Positions 31,562-45,051 are shown, numbered from the stretch's first letter. The stretch is 64,000 nucleotides of DNA from Lyophyllum atratum (GCA_014905825.1 JACGCN010000043.1:248001-312000), one strand, 5' to 3'. The notes: generated by a model not told the origin, from the sequence alone. Program-made: numbers and translations.

Positions 31562-34500
31562 TCATTTTCCCTCCGCAAATTCCATCGCGGAGTCCAGACC
31601 CCTCACAAGCCGATGCACAAAGACGGCCCTCTTGCTCTTCGCGCCTTGAGTAGTAGCACCTCCATCCGCAGTAGGCGATGCTGGTCGTCCTTCCTCCAAT
31701 ATTGCTCCAGCATTAAGACTGGAGCCGGACTTGACACGCCGCATGATCGATCTGCCCGTCTCGGTCTTCGTTGGGCTCCTGACTTGGCTTGTCGCAGGCT
31801 GTTGTACGAGCTGGTGTGTACTCGACGTAGCCAGGGACAACTTCGGGCGCTGAAGCTTGCGTGCCTCCTTCGCCTCCCGCTCCAAGTCCTTGGCTCTCTC
31901 CTTTTCTCTCGCCTTTTCTTCCTTCTCCTTCGCTTTATCCTCTTTCTCCTTTGTGCGTTTTTCCTTCTCTCGCAGCCGATCCGCTTCTTTCGTGGCATCC
32001 TTCTTCAGCAACCCGCCACGTGCGAGGACGCTTGAAGACCGCCCCAGCGACCCACCAACGCCTCCCAAACTGACGAGCCCGGCAGAGCTTGCCCTACGCG
32101 GCACCGTTGCAGGGCCAGTTGGGCCGATAGTAGCTTGTGTAGATGAAGAAGCACGCGGCGTCTCGTCTTCTCCGGGAAAGTTGGACGACAAGCCAGGCGA
32201 GAAAGGAGGCGATTGTGTTGGAGGGTGCGAAGGAATGGGGAATGAGAAATTCGATGTTATGGGCGACCGTAAGATGGATGCATGCGGAGTGATTACTGCG
32301 CCCTGCAATAACGAAAACGTCTGGTCTGCAGTGATGATAGGCATGCTGGGGCGCCGCAGGTTTGGATCTGCGGTATTTGCCCCCGTCCTGAGGCCAGTAG
32401 CGTACATTGATGTGGAGTGAGAAAGACTGGCCCCGATAGGTAAAGGGTGCTTGCGGATGACATGGTTGTTGCCCAGCGGCGACGTAGATTGGGAGTGATT
32501 ATGACCGTGATGTGAGTGTGACGATGTCCCTGTAGGTGAGGATGACCGATCTACCGGGGAGAAGCTCATAGCACGTTGGCGGCGAGAGAGCGATTCCGAG
32601 GAAGAAGCGGAGTAAAGGGTACCCGAAGGCGTAGAAACTAGAAAGCAAAACGAAGACATTAGATCTTACTTGTGCGATCAGACGACGAGACGACGTACAA
32701 GAAGTAGGTGCACCAGAATGCATGGTCGTGACCACTGCACTAGGCTCATACCGGATTCTCCTTTCCCTGACCTGCTTCCGGTCCTCCTCCACATTTTTCG
32801 GTGGCACCAACATCTCCTCTTCAGATTCATGCATGGCCTGCGCTAGGGCCTCGGCTTCGTTTCTCATCCGTTCCTCCTCCTCCTCTCGTTTTTGTTGTGC
32901 CTGCGCCTGATGCTGTCGATGCAGATCCGCCATCCAGCCCTGCCACTCCGCCTCGCTCTCCTCCTCACTATCGCTCACCCCAATCAACTTGCCCGTGTCC
33001 TCACTAAAGTCTGAATCATATACAGTCGCAGACGAGGCCGACTCCGCATCGCCGTAAACTCCAAATCCACCCTGCGCTTTCTCCTTGCTCCCTCTCGTGA
33101 TCGTGCTGGTGCGCGAGGTGGTGCTCCTCCTCCGGTGCTTCAAGCTCAGCGTCTCCCGCCTCTTCCTCCGAATGTCCGCATTCGCCTTCTCATCCGCTCC
33201 ATCGCGATTCCGCACTTCCTCCAGATCCAGATCCAGCTGCTTTCCGCACTGCCACAGCACCCACTTCATCGCACGGCCGACATCGCCCATCCCCGCCCGT
33301 TGTGCGCGCTGCGTCACCTCTGTGCGCCATTCCGGGTACGGGAGCACTCCAAAGGTCTTGGGTGCTGCTACATTGGCGTGGGACAGCCCTGCGAGAGCGG
33401 ACGGGTGTTCTGGGGGCTCGAAGCGGAAACGGTCGCTGTTGGAGGAGGTGGAGATCGGTGAGAGATGTTCGGCTGAATGGCGTATATGTGACGTGGAAGG
33501 AGGGTAACTTGATTCCTCATTTACATCGTTGTCGGATGTGGAAAGTCCTGTCCAGTGGAAATGCAGAGAGCTTGAGCCTGAAGCTCTAGGGGATATAGGG
33601 CTGGGGAACGGCGTCGGTGTTGGGGTGGGAGTAGGCGTCGAGATGGGGGTCGGAGAAGCAAAGATAGGCGAGGAGGTGATGAAGGACGATGCCATGGGCG
33701 GGGTGAGATGCCGATGCAGAATGCGCAGGAAGCTTGAGAACGCTGCTCGAAAGAATCAGCAACATTGTTTACCAGCGGACGAACTCGCTTACCCGTGTCA
33801 TCACCCATGTCCAAGACAATCCACTCGGCCTTCTCCTTCTCCCTCTCCTTCTCCTCCTCCACCTTCCTCGCACGCTCCTTCTCCTTCCGCCTCTCCAGAT
33901 TGGCCTTCTCCTTCTCCAGCCTATCCTCCTCCTCATGCACGGACTCGGCTTCATGCCCCACATCCGTCCCCTCAGAAGCAGCTACCCCCCACCGCGCGGC
34001 TTCAGCGCTCTCATAGCGGTACCCATAACGGTACCCGTACCGATACGCATCAGCGCCCTTCCCTGTAGCACCGCCCCCAACGTCGGACGCTTCACCATCG
34101 GACCCAGCGACGTCCGAGCTGTCCGTATGCGCAAACACGGGCGACGACCACGCCTCGGACTCTGCCTCGTCCTCGACGTCGCTGGCGACGCCTGTCAGTT
34201 CGGAGTGGGGGTGGGCACGGGAAGCGATGGAGGGCGGCGCGCCTGTGTCGTGCGCATGCGAGGTGGGGTAGTCAGAGTCCGTATCGGTGTCGGGGTCTCC
34301 ATCCCCCTCCCTGTCACCCTCCACGTCTGCATCGTCTGCATCTTGAACGTCGCCACCCTCGTCTAGATCTAGCTCTGTAGCCTTGGCCTTGCCTTTATTC
34401 ACTGGCGTGCCCTTTCCCACCTCCACCTCACGCTCTCTGTCCCTCCCTAGGCCAGGCAGCCGCTCCCGAACGGCCTCCACTTTCGCGTCATCCTCCTCCG

Positions 34501-36993
34501 AAGAGCTAGTCATGCCCTCCCCCGACCTTCTCGCAAACGTGATACTCGCTTCAGCGTCCGCCTCCGACAGCGCCGCCCTCTCCCGCTCGCGTTCCTGCTC
34601 TTCCCGCCTCTCCCTCTCGAGCAGTTCCTGCTTCCGCTCCTGCATGAACCGCTCCTTCGCGTCCTGCACCCCCACGGAAAGGCCCAGACCGAGCCCCATG
34701 CCCATGCCCATGCCACCGAGGACGACCCCGCCGTGGTCTCGATGCTTGGATTTGTCTTTGTGCTTAGGTTTGGGCTCGCGATCCTTCTTGACGCCGAATG
34801 CGGTGATCCAGGCGCGGTTGTCCTTCTCCTTCTCTTTGTCTTTCCCCCTCTCTTTTTCTTTCTCCTTCTCCTTATCGTCCCGCTCCCAAGGAAGCAGCCC
34901 CTTCCCCTTCTTCAGCTTCCCCTCCTTCCCCTCCTTCCTCTTTTCCTTCTCCTTCTTCTTCTTCTTCTTATCCCTCGCACCATCCCCAGTACCCGCCCCC
35001 TCCTTCCTCGCCCTCTCCCTCTCCCCCTTCTTATCCTCATACCCCCGCACATACCCCCACCCCCTCTCCCCCTCCCCCTCCCCCGTCACAACCTTCCTAA
35101 GTCGATCCGCACTCCTAAACTTCACACACACAATGCGCAAATCGTCAATCGCCTCCTCGCCGATCATCCTTGCGCCCCCTTCTCCTGGGTGGTGCGTGTC
35201 GGACTGGGAGTCGGAGTGGGAGAGGGAAGGGGCAGGGAGAGTGGAGGTTGAGAAGCGGGAGTGGCCGTGGAGGGAGGGTGGGGGGTTGGCCTTTTCCTTG
35301 CCTTTCTTGGACTTGGCGGAAGGGGCGATGGAAGGCGGGTGGTGGGGCACGAGCGGCGAGTGCGGGGGCTGATTCTGCCCCTGGTCCTGGTTGTGGGAGA
35401 GATAAGGCGACTTGGAGAGGTAGTCGGCGCCGCGGAGGGCGGTGAGGGAGGAGAGGGGGAGTATATGCGTTGGGTTCGGATCCTGTACCGTCGCACAACA
35501 AGAATAAGAAATAGTTCAATGGAGAGAAAGAAAGAAACCAACGCACGTCCCGATCCTTACACAGACTCAGCACCCCCTCCCTAATAACCACCCACCTCGT
35601 CCTCCACTCCAGACTCGTCCTCCTCCCCCTCCCCCCACTCCCGCTCCCGCCCTTACCTCCCAACCCCACCCGAGCATCCCACCCCCCATACCCATACCCA
35701 TGCTCCCGCCCCTGCGCACTCGCCATTGGCGGCGGCTGCCCGATCCCGAGGCCCAGGGCCCGGGAATCGACGAAGGAGCTCCCGACCCCGCCGTACCCGT
35801 ACCCGTACCCGTTGGCAAAGTTCGCGAGCGGGACCTCGAGTGCTGGTTCCCGCCAGACGACGCGCAGGGCGCGCACGGGGCCCTCCCAGTAGGGCTGCAC
35901 GTATGTTGGGAGCAGCGTGCGGTTGAGCGGGGGGAGGTACACATATGGGGCTGTTGGGGCGGTGGAGGTGGTGGAGGAAGAGGCGGGGAGGGCGAGGGAG
36001 TAGAGGCTGGTGCTGCGGTGGTGCTGCGTGCCACCGTGTCCGTGCTCCGAGACCGTCGCGAGCGGCTGGGGTGCGGCACTCTTGCTGGAGGACGAGGACG
36101 GCGTCGCCCACGTGGCGGGCATAATGCACACCCCACCATGCGCATGCATCTCCAGGAGCTCGTACGGCGCGAGATCGTGCATCGCAAGCGAGAGCTCGTC
36201 CTCCAGGATCTGGCCCGTCGAGAAGCGCATCAGGGTGTACGCAGTGGGGGCTGTGTTGTACTTCGCCCATTTCCCGGATGGCGGAGGCGGGGGTACGAGG
36301 GCGGGAGGAGGGGGGGGTGGAAGGACGATGGGGAGGGGCGGAGGCGGGGAGGGCTTGTAGAGCTCGGCTTCGTCGAAGGAGTCGGCGCCTTCGTCGGGTG
36401 TGTCATATTCGTCGTCGTCTTCGTATCCGTCGGTAGGGCTTGATATGGGTGTGCCCTCTGCGCTTTGAGTCGGGGTTGGGTCCGTTTCGAGGTCGTCGCT
36501 CTTGGCTTTTGCCTTTGCCTTGCCTTTCTTCCTCTCCCTGTCCTTGCCTTTCCCGCCTTTCGCGAACAGGATGGGGGAGATGGGCCGCCGCCTTGGATCC
36601 GGCGCGAATGTGATCGGAGAGGCGGGGCGGAAGCGGTGGCCGGGGGGTGTGGGCGCGGTGTGCGGGGTATGGGAGTGGTGGGCGGCTGAACTCGAACTTG
36701 GGGCTGTGGTGGTGCGGGAGACCCAAGGATGGAGAGTGGAGTCGAGGGAGACGCCTAGGCATTTGGAGAGGATCCAGAGCTTGACTTCTTTCACCTTCCA
36801 TTCTGGATGGACGTGCGTGGTGAGCCACTGGTCGTAGGGTACTACAATCACGCGAGAAGACGTCAATTTTTTAGTGGGGTGTGCAGTCGACCCCTACGAC
36901 GAGGGGAGAGGGGAGAGGGAGGGGGGACGTACTGAATCTGCATGCGAGGGGGAGGAGCTGCGGTGGGCCCTCGGTATCTGCCAGGCCTGGCAT
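31562..36993 (-). CDS. Large PH-like, charged scaffold protein
   Basis: Minus-strand exons 36993-36933, 36841-35547, 35482-33793, 33745-32699, 32637-31562; 1722 aa with all phases agreeing. The ATG at 36993 was chosen because its exon joins in phase to the conserved PYDQWLTTHVHPEWKVKEVK. After a Pro/Ser-rich part come YTLMRFSTGQILEDELSLAM and a segment that looks like a PH domain split by an intron: TSLEWRTRWVVIREGVLSLC, HILPLSSLTALRGADYL and DDLRIVCVKFRS. The remainder is low-complexity: Lys/Glu-rich runs likely to form helices, a YRYGYRYGYRYES tract, TPTPTPTP, and a conserved block EWRTEVTQRAQRAGMGDVGR. The C-terminus (GRSIMRRVKSGSSLNAGAIL...HRLVRGLDSAMEF) looks conserved. It may be a membrane- or cortex-associated adaptor; this is inference. 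Confidence 0.8.
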
Positions 36994-38389
36994 GGTGGCG
37001 CAGACCGTCGTGGTGCTCGTCGTCGCGGGCGGCGATTGGGGGGAGGATGGTGGTTACGGATGGGATAAGGGCGTGTCAGTGTTAATGGATTTGACAATGT
37101 TAGATCTGATGGCGCTTGCTGCCAGCCTCCAGGCACCCTACACGTGGTCGCTGCCGATGGCCTCTCGCACGCCCAGACCTGAGACTGTCAATTTTACGGA
37201 CTACCATATCGTTCATCTTCTCTGGACATGCCTTGTAATTATCTGACTGAAATCAACTGGGTACATTGACCGAAATTGTGAAGTGAACGGTGCTGAACGT
37301 TGAACGTTGAACCCCGTATGTATGGATGACTTTGAAAACTGGAGCCATCTAATGTGGTGGGTCGGAGTAGAAAACAGTTGAACATTTCCACTCTGCGTTA
37401 AAGCCCACCTTGGGAGAAAGAACATCCAAATCTCGACGTATGTGATGTTTCGTACCGGTACATATGGAGTCTTGTCTGGAGGACACACTGAGAAACGGGG
37501 CCAAGACCAAAACAGGCAAGAAGTCTGGTATTCGAGAGAGTATAGCGAGGTAATGATATAACAGCGAGAGCGAAGTATACGGGAGAAAAGCAGCTACTTG
37601 AATAACTTCGAGCCCTTCTTATACAATTCTGAGGGCAGGACGGGATCGCGACTGGGACTGCATCGACGGTTAAGAATAGATATTCTGAGACCGCCTGGTC
37701 GAAACTCAAATCTTGATGCGATGTACGGTTTGTGCAGTAGAAGGAACGTTGGTACTGGATCGAATCTTGACGCAGAAAGAGCTAAACAACTCTGTTAGCA
37801 TGATGTGAATTCGCCTTATGGTGTATATCGAACAGACTGGATATCTAAGAAGCAGGCTGCAGTGGAGAGGGAATTACTCAGGAGTCAGCCGAGATATGCT
37901 TCAATGTAGGATGTCTGTAATGACCAAGGTAAGCCGCCGTCCACAGTATATGCTGTCGTAATGAGCAGATGATGATAGCGACGTCGGTGGTGCACTGGTA
38001 TGAGCAGACCGCAGCGCGCCAAGGACGCGTTAAAGTCATGTGACGATATTTCTGCTGATGTGTCGCTGTTTTTTCTGAAAGGCAATACCGACAACATCCA
38101 CATTTGCTCCTCTTACGCTGTAACCGGGCAAAGCAACACCACGGGGATGACCTACATGTCCATCGATGAGAGGACGTCGGTCGAAGCCCTGTGCCAACGC
38201 CATCCAAGTACGCTGCCCGTCGACCATCCAAGACTTCGTTTGTTGATCGTCAAGCAACGTGGGAACGCGATCTCACTCCAATTCAAACTCCGTCTGTTGA
38301 TTTCGCTCTGCCATCATCCTCGACGCGCTGCAGGCCCCCCTCCGTCCCCGCGGTATATGACCCGCCTCCTCCAAGTAGCCACCACCCAC
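36994..38389. other. Divergent promoter region
   Basis: About 1.4 kb between two divergently transcribed genes. An open frame from 38000 runs into the first exon of the kinetochore gene and could extend its N-terminus, but the added sequence is not motif-bearing. No repeat was noticed. Confidence 0.45.
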
Positions 38390-41006
38390 ATGCTGCAGAA
38401 CACTAAGCGCAAAGTCCCCGACGACGAGATGGGCGCTGAGACCACGACGATGACAACGAAGAGCAACCCGCTCGTGAATGCGGCGAAGAAGGCGAAACGC
38501 GAGGTGCGTATTGTGCGGGTATGAGGGTGTGCGTGTGCTAATTGGTGTCTGTGGTGTGTAGGCCAAAACCAACGCGTCAAATAAACGAAAACGTGCGTTT
38601 TACCATACTGTATAACGCATATCGTATTAATACAGACATATCACACAGTCGCCAACACGGAAGAGCAGCCCGGCGGCCTCCTCATCGTCCGTGCACCCTC
38701 CGCACCCCCAACTACCACCACGAACCCCACAAAGCCGCCCTCCAAGAAGTTCAAGGCCTCCCAACCCCAGGCACCCTCACATTCCCAGCCCCTCCCTTCC
38801 ACGTCCAAACCCCCCTCAACTCAATCCAAATCCAAGTCAAACTCCCTCCTCCCCTCCTCCCAGCCCGCGCTACACCTACACGCACACTCCCGGCACGACA
38901 CCCCGGATGCGGACCCCGCCCTGGACGACGCCGTCCGCGCCATGCAAGACGAAGCCGCCCACCTCCGGCGCACCTCCCGCGGGCCCATACACGCTCCCGA
39001 TACCTCCTCCAGCTCTGGCTCAGGATCATCCCTAAACTCACAGTTCCGGTTCCCCAGTAGTGTTGCCGCCAACGAGAATGGGAAAGGCAAGCGCCGGGAG
39101 ACCATACACGACACCTCCGCGCCTTTACCACCAGAGGCCGACGAGACACCCCTGATACAGCGGAACAAGCGGCTGCGGGCGGGGGCGATGGCTGCACTGG
39201 GTGCGGGTGTGGATACGATGGATCCGCTGACGCCGCCTGGGGGCTCGGGGAGTGGGCATAGGAGGAAGAGCTCGGTGGGGGGGAGGGGGAAGAGGATGAG
39301 TAGTTCGTATGAGAGTACTGGTGTTATCAGTGAGTAGATGCTTTCGTTTTGGTCTTCTCCTCCCTTTTGGTGGCTTGGGATGCGTGCCACCGTTCTTTTC
39401 ATCTTCTATGCCCGTATTTTGTGATTGAAAGCTGACGTCGACTTCTCACTCAACAGCCCAGCCCCACCCAACAGTCGCCGACACGGCCTTCTTCAAACAC
39501 ATCGACACCGACCTCCCAGACGCCGAACGCGTGCGGCAACTCCTCATCTGGTGCTCCGCTCGTGCCTCCTCCTCCACCGCCTCCTCCTCCTCCTCCTCCT
39601 CATCCCACACCACCACCACCTCCTCCTCCTCCTCAAATCCAAATCCACCTCCACCCCTCCCACCCCTCTCAACGAAAGCAGCCAAAGCACTGAAAGCGAC
39701 ACAAGACGACATCGTGCGGAAGCTTGCCGAGCGGAAGGTGGATCTGAGTCTTTTTGGCGGGAGAGATGAGGAGATGGAGGAGGGGGAGGGAGGGGAGAAG
39801 AAGGTGAATGCGCAGAATGTGACGAATCGGACGTGGGAGGGTGTTTATGGGGGGCATATTCGGAGGTACGTGCGCTTTTCTTTTATTTTCTTGGGCTTCG
39901 TGGATTGGGTACTGGGATGAGTGTATGCGCTCACCCCCATCTCACCCCCATCTCATTTTTTCTTTTTCTTTTTTATATCGTCCTTGGGTTCCCGACGCAG
40001 CGCTAATACTAATATTTACTTGACTGACAGTGCGATGGAAGAAGAAGAAGCATGGAAGAAGGTCTCCTACACCTACGACGCGTATGCTAAGCGTCTACGG
40101 ACGAACTTGGAGAAAAGGCGTGCGGCGCTCGTTTCTTCCTCCTCCCCTACCACCACCACCCCCACCACCACCAACAACAACCCCACCCCCGCCACCACCT
40201 CAACACACCCCCCACCCTCCCCCAAAGCCCAAGGCAAACAACGCGCCCTCACCCCCGCCCAGGAGCCGAGGGAACAAGACCTCCCCCTCCCCTTCCAGGC
40301 GGGCGTACGCATGGCTCGAGCGGTGTTCGCACGGGCCCGGGCTCGGCGGCGGGGTGGGGTCGGGGAGGAGGGGGAGGGGGATGTGTCGCCTGGTGCTGGT
40401 CCTTCGAGGAAGGGTGTGCATCCCGATTCACGTGTCCTACCCACCCACATCGACACCCCCACCCCTTCCCACTTATCAGAGGCCGAGGAACAGGAAGCAA
40501 CGGAGACAGAGAAGGAGAGGCAGCGGGAGAAGACGTTTAAGACGAGGATGGGCGAGGTGGAGTATAAACTGGACCATTTGAGGGTCCTCGCGAACCAGGC
40601 GAGGGCGGCGGCGGAGACGGCGGAGAGGGCGCTTGATTGGCGGTTTGAGGTGTTGGCGGGGGCGCTTGATGCTCGGGATCGGGTGTCTGTCTCTTCTTCC
40701 GGTGCGGGTGAGGGTGGGATTCTTGGGCGGTATGTCCAGGGTCGCGGAGGAGCGGGAGGAGGGGCAGGAGGGGGAGGGGGAAGGCAAGAGGACGACGAGG
40801 CATTGAGACTGCTCCGCGCGCTGGCAAGGGTGGATGCGGCGAGGCCGCCGGCGCAGGTGGGGGATGCGGCGAGGAGGGCGGTGAGGGAGGCGCAGAGGGT
40901 GGGGGTGGTGGGGGATAGGAGGGTGACGGGGGTGTGGCCTACGCCGAAGAAGATGCCGGGGACGCCGAGGAGGGGGACGACGCCTTCTAGGGAGCGGGAG
41001 CGGTGA
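38390..41006 (+). CDS. DSN1: Kinetochore MIS12-complex subunit Mis13/Dsn1
   Basis: Structural subunit of the Mtw1/MIS12 complex that links inner and outer kinetochore at centromeres. Exons 38390-38503, 38562-38592, 38649-39329, 39457-39865, 40031-41006; 736 aa with every phase matching. The N-terminal 270 residues are disordered and basic. The conserved core follows: TVADTAFFKHIDTDLPDAER, then VRQLLIWCSARA, later NRTWEGVYGGHIRRSAMEEE and WKKVSYTYDAYAKRLRTNLE, which fit the Mis13/DSN1 family. Ser- and Pro-rich tracts are inserted in the core, making it longer than yeast Dsn1. The C-terminal helical part (EYKLDHLRVLANQARAA) and a basic tail close the protein. The start is uncertain because the frame is open upstream to 38000. 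Confidence 0.85.
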
Positions 41007-41799
41007 TTCTACTACTTGCTTCATTTTCGATATTTCGGTTTTACAGCTTGGGATTCTTTTTTTTTTTCTTGTCAGTTCGATTCGCTATGTACTGTACAAT
41101 CTACTCTATCCCCACCTGCGACTATCACTCTACTTGTACTGGTGATCATGATCAAGCGATACGTATTCTGTGTGTGGGCAGGTGTGATTAGGATTTTCAA
41201 GCTGGCTCGCGGTGGATGGTCTGTTGCGAGACAATTAAATCTTTCATGACGTCCAGAATACCCTTCGAACCGGCGTCCGATACGCTGTAGTTCAAGTTCG
41301 AAGTAGCGGACCTTCAAATCTTCTCTCATTCATGATTTCTGAGCGTTGACGGTCACATCCAGCCCACAACCACTCACATAGTCAGACGCGCCGTGAAATG
41401 GAGCAACATCACCTACAGCAAACTATGAGATATCGAGGAGAACGATGAGGGTGCACGGGGAGAAAAGGCGAGTCTTCGAAGGGTCGAGAATTTAAGGCAG
41501 CGGATGGAAGTTGACGGTCATGGGCAGCGAAGGTATGGGCAAAGATGCAGGCGGAGGTCGATTGGCTTACGCACCACGTCGTAGGCGTCCGCGATAGACT
41601 GGATTATAGAACGACGCCTGCCGCTCAGACTCATGATTCATGGGGCCATTCTCCCTGCGCAAGATGATTAGTATCGGATTTGCAGTGCTTTCACTTGCAT
41701 GGATCCCGTTCGGAGTACATAAGGAATGCCTTGTGGGCTGACCATCGGAAGCATCATGGTATTTCCACTCTCCGGCATCCTTCCCTCTTTCTTGTCCTA
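41007..41799. other. Intergenic stretch before the tannase relic
   Basis: About 800 nt. The 5' two thirds of the neighbouring tannase relic could once have lain here, but no matching exon remains visible. Short frames only. Confidence 0.4.
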
Positions 41800-42254
41800 A
41801 GCGGAAACCTCTCTGCGTTCCGGAAAGCGAGGTGGCATATCCATCACACATCATGGGCGCCGGGATCAGGTGAGCATTAATGCAGTCTATATGTACATGG
41901 CTAAGACACTGAACATGTCCTTCTGACAGTACATTGCCTCCGGGAACTCCAAGCGCGTCTACAACCGAATATCCGAACCGCTCAATGGACCCCTTCTACC
42001 GCCTTTTCCTCGTCCCAGGTATGAATCACTGTGTCGGTGGACAGGGTGCGGGGGTATTTGGACAGTATGGGAGTCACAACAACGTCGTCAATGCATCAAC
42101 GCACAATGTTTTACTCGCGATGGTGGATTGGGTCGAGAAGGGGGTCGCTCCGGAGGTGGTCTTCAGAACAGGACTCGATGCGTCGCAGAGGGAGCATTAC
42201 CGATACCCACAAAGGAGCATTTGGAACGGGACTGTGTTCAGGTGTCAGGCGTAG
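41800..42254 (+). pseudogene. Tannase-family relic, C-terminal third only
   Basis: Remnants of the last two exons. The third exon is readable as GNLSAF..., then HHGRRDQ in another frame, ending at a good donor near 41871. The last exon, from about 41932, reads YIASGNSKRVYNRISE, then shifts frame near 41976 and continues DPFYRLFLVPGMNHCVGG to the normal end (YPQRSIWNGTVFRCQA). No signal peptide, nucleophile exon or promoter was seen. It is closer to copy 1 than to copy 2 at its end, judging by WNGT.FRC.A. Confidence 0.8.
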
Positions 42255-43218
42255 TCATAATATCGGTTTGTCTTTCTTTCAGTAACATTCGTTCCTGGAC
42301 GGCATCTGATGTACGCTTTGGTAGCTTGTTCCATCTTGGTGTACTTTGTATGTGGCAAAAGTTCAATTCCGCTGCTGCGTCGACGAGTGAAAGATGAGAG
42401 GAAAGAGATGCTGGGTGTCCCGATGAGTGGCGAACGAGATGATGCATACAACCCACTGTGCCTGTGACGTGTCTATGCGCCAACAATTCGTGGTGATTTC
42501 TACACCATCCTCGCTCTCGCTGTCCTCCCCTGACTATCCGCCTTTCCAACTCCTTGGCCACCCCCTCGCGAGTCTCATGGGCTTCATCTCAACGCAAATA
42601 GTCATGGTGGGCGTGATAAACGTTGCTCGAGCCTCGGATTTCTGATACGCGGAGACAAGGTGCCGTGACAGGAATAATCTAAGGCTGCCGGGTACGGCAC
42701 AGGGCTGGTGGCGAGTCGGTGACATCGCTGCGCAATGTGCAGCTGCCGGCCGAAGTAAAGATGGGCTGGATGGGGTAGGAGGAAGCGAACAGAGTCCAGA
42801 TGACTTTCGTGGCGCGCGTATGCGGCTGGTAGCGGCCCAATCAATCCTCAGCCTGCCTTTACGCTTTCTATCCCTACATATAAGGCTCGCTCCAGGGTCT
42901 TCATGACTGCGACTCGGCGGATATGGACACTGAGTTGTATCTTGAGGCCTCAGGGTGCGCCAATCACGCTTCTTAACCGTGACGTACAATTGCTTGTCCG
43001 TTCGACGTCGACTCCCATATCATCATTCAGTGGCACTTCGACTGGTATTGATGTTGTCACTCGTCAGGACATCTCTAAACCTAGAGTGATACCGGGTCGC
43101 ACGTTCTCACGAGATATCCTTGTTTCAGCCTTCAGGACGGAACCCCGGCTCGATGCCCCAGAAGTTATAAGAACTAGGCGATGTGGCTAGTCCGACCAAC
43201 TCACATCCCATTCAAGTC
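42255..43218. other. Intergenic stretch between tannase relic and tannase copy 2
   Basis: About 960 nt with no supported gene; the right part is the presumed promoter of tannase copy 2. Confidence 0.45.
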
Positions 43219-44924
43219 ATGGCGCCTCGAATGAGTCTCATTCTGCCCACGTTGCTTATCTTCATAGCCTCCGGCGTATCAGCGCAAGATTCTGGAGCGG
43301 CCACCTGCGCGAACTTGACCAATCTTCGCCTCCCAGATACTACCATCCTTTCTGCAAGTCACGTCTCCCCGCTCACATCGTTGAACGTGTCAACCCCCCG
43401 GTCATGCCAGACGCAAGCTTTGGTCACCAATTCCTTTTGCCGCGTCCGTTTCATCATCAACACGACCTCGACCTCCTCTATCAATGCGGAAGCGTGGCTT
43501 CCTGATACGTGGTACGGTCGCTTTCTGGGGTTAGGCAATGGTGGTCTTGGAGGCTGTGAGATATATCTCGCCTTTACGCCATACAGATGTATAGCTAACC
43601 TAGGTTCGTAGGTATCGACTATCTGGACCTCGACTACGGTACGACCTTGCATTTTGCGACCGTTGGATCCGATAATGGACACGATGGAGAGAGCGGTGAT
43701 GTGTTCCTGAATCGTCCGGAAGTCATCAACGACTTCGCGTTCCGTGGTCTTCATGTCGAGACGGTCATCGGCAAACAGATCGTCCAAGCATACTACGGGA
43801 AACCGCACGCCAAATCTTACTATCTCGGCTGCTCCGCCGGGGGAAGGATGGGGACTCAGGCAGCGTTGAAATATCCAGAAGACTTCGACGGGATCGTCGC
43901 CGGCGCTCCCGCTACAAACTGGAATAGTCTGTTGGGGCTGTTTGTCACCATGGCGAACATCGTGGGTGCTCCCAACGCACCCAGTTTTATCCCGCCGGCA
44001 CTTTGGGATGTCGTAGCGAATGAGATTTTGAAGCAGTGCGATGGGTTGGATGGGTTCAGCGATGGAATCATCACGGAGCCGGACTCTTGCGACTTCAAAC
44101 CGGAGGCCATCCAATGTACAGCGCAGACTACGACCAACTGCCTCTCGGAACCACAGCTCGCGGCGCTGCGGAAGATTTACCAGCCTCTGAACGGCTCAGA
44201 CGGGGAGCTTATATTCCCTAGATATGATCCCGGCGCGGAAGTCGATGGTGGCTGGCAGATTTTACTCAACGGATCGGTCAATGCCATTGCTGGGGTCAGT
44301 ACGCCCGAGTTTTTCAACATTTTACGAGTTACTGATGTCTGTCGTGACAGGAATGGTACAAGTATGCCATTTTCAACGATTCCAACTACGACTTCAGCAA
44401 CTTCGACTTGAATGACATCGCGCTCGCCAACAGGCTTGACCCTGGCGGGATTTCGACGTTCAACGGCGATCTCTCTGCATTTCAAACACGAGGTGGGAAA
44501 TTCATCACATACCATGGTCGTCAGGACCAGGTGAGTCTCTCCGCGGTCCATACACGAGTCTCGCGATCAACTTATTTACCTTCAGTATATCCCATCGGGA
44601 AACTCTAAACGAGTGTACAATTTGATTTCCGAAACAATGGGCCTTCCCAGCTTGGACGCATTCTATCGTCTCTTCCTAATTCCAGGCATGGGTCACTGTG
44701 TGGGTGGACGAGGCGCCTCGTTATTTGGACAAGTCAGCAGTTTGTCGAACGTCGTCAATGCGTCGTCACACAATGTTCTTCTGGCTATAGTGGATTGGGT
44801 AGAGAAGGGTGTTGCCCCCGACACGATCACTGGGACGGGATTGAACTTGTTACCGAGGACGCATTGTCGGTACCCGCAGAAGAGTGTTTTCAAGGGTTTA
44901 CTGGGATACGTATGTGAGGCGTAG
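43219..44924 (+). CDS. Tannase / feruloyl esterase family enzyme, copy 2
   Basis: Secreted esterase, same family and exon plan as the gene at 26493-28212. Exons 43219-43555, 43612-44294, 44351-44530, 44586-44924; 512 aa. A signal peptide (MSLILPTLLIFIASGVSAQ) precedes the mature enzyme. The nucleophile motif YYLGCSAGG has Ser187, with the calcium-site-like CDGLDGFSDGIITEPDSC after it. The His motif is GMGHCVGG (His437), with Gly where copy 1 has Asn. Unlike copy 1, its last exon begins cleanly with TATATCCCA after a single acceptor. Many N-glycosylation sequons (NTT, NGS, NAS) agree with secretion. The start could also be the Met four codons further in. Confidence 0.92.
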
Positions 44925-45051
44925 CCATACTAGCTAATCGTGTCGGGTCAATCTTAAATGTATGTTTAGAGAACGGACAGTCTTCCTTGTGATATGCGAT
45001 TTCAACACCATGGAAAATACGGGTGATACGGTGCAACTTGTACTATATCAA
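44925..45051. other. Short spacer between convergent genes
   Basis: The tannase copy 2 and GFA genes end within 130 nt of each other, leaving room only for overlapping 3' ends. Confidence 0.5.

Noticed and set aside
33085..35372. Plus-strand open frames opposite the PH-like gene, one of 329 codons rich in Ser and Phe
   Set aside because: They mirror Lys/Glu-rich codons of the real gene. No independent support.
38000..38389. Start of the DSN1 gene at 38000
   Set aside because: The frame is open, but the extra 130 residues look like random sequence; the ATG at 38390 begins the Lys-rich leader usual for such proteins. Not excluded.
40073..41024. Minus-strand open frames opposite the DSN1 gene
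   Set aside because: Arg/Pro-rich shadows of a conserved multi-exon kinetochore gene.
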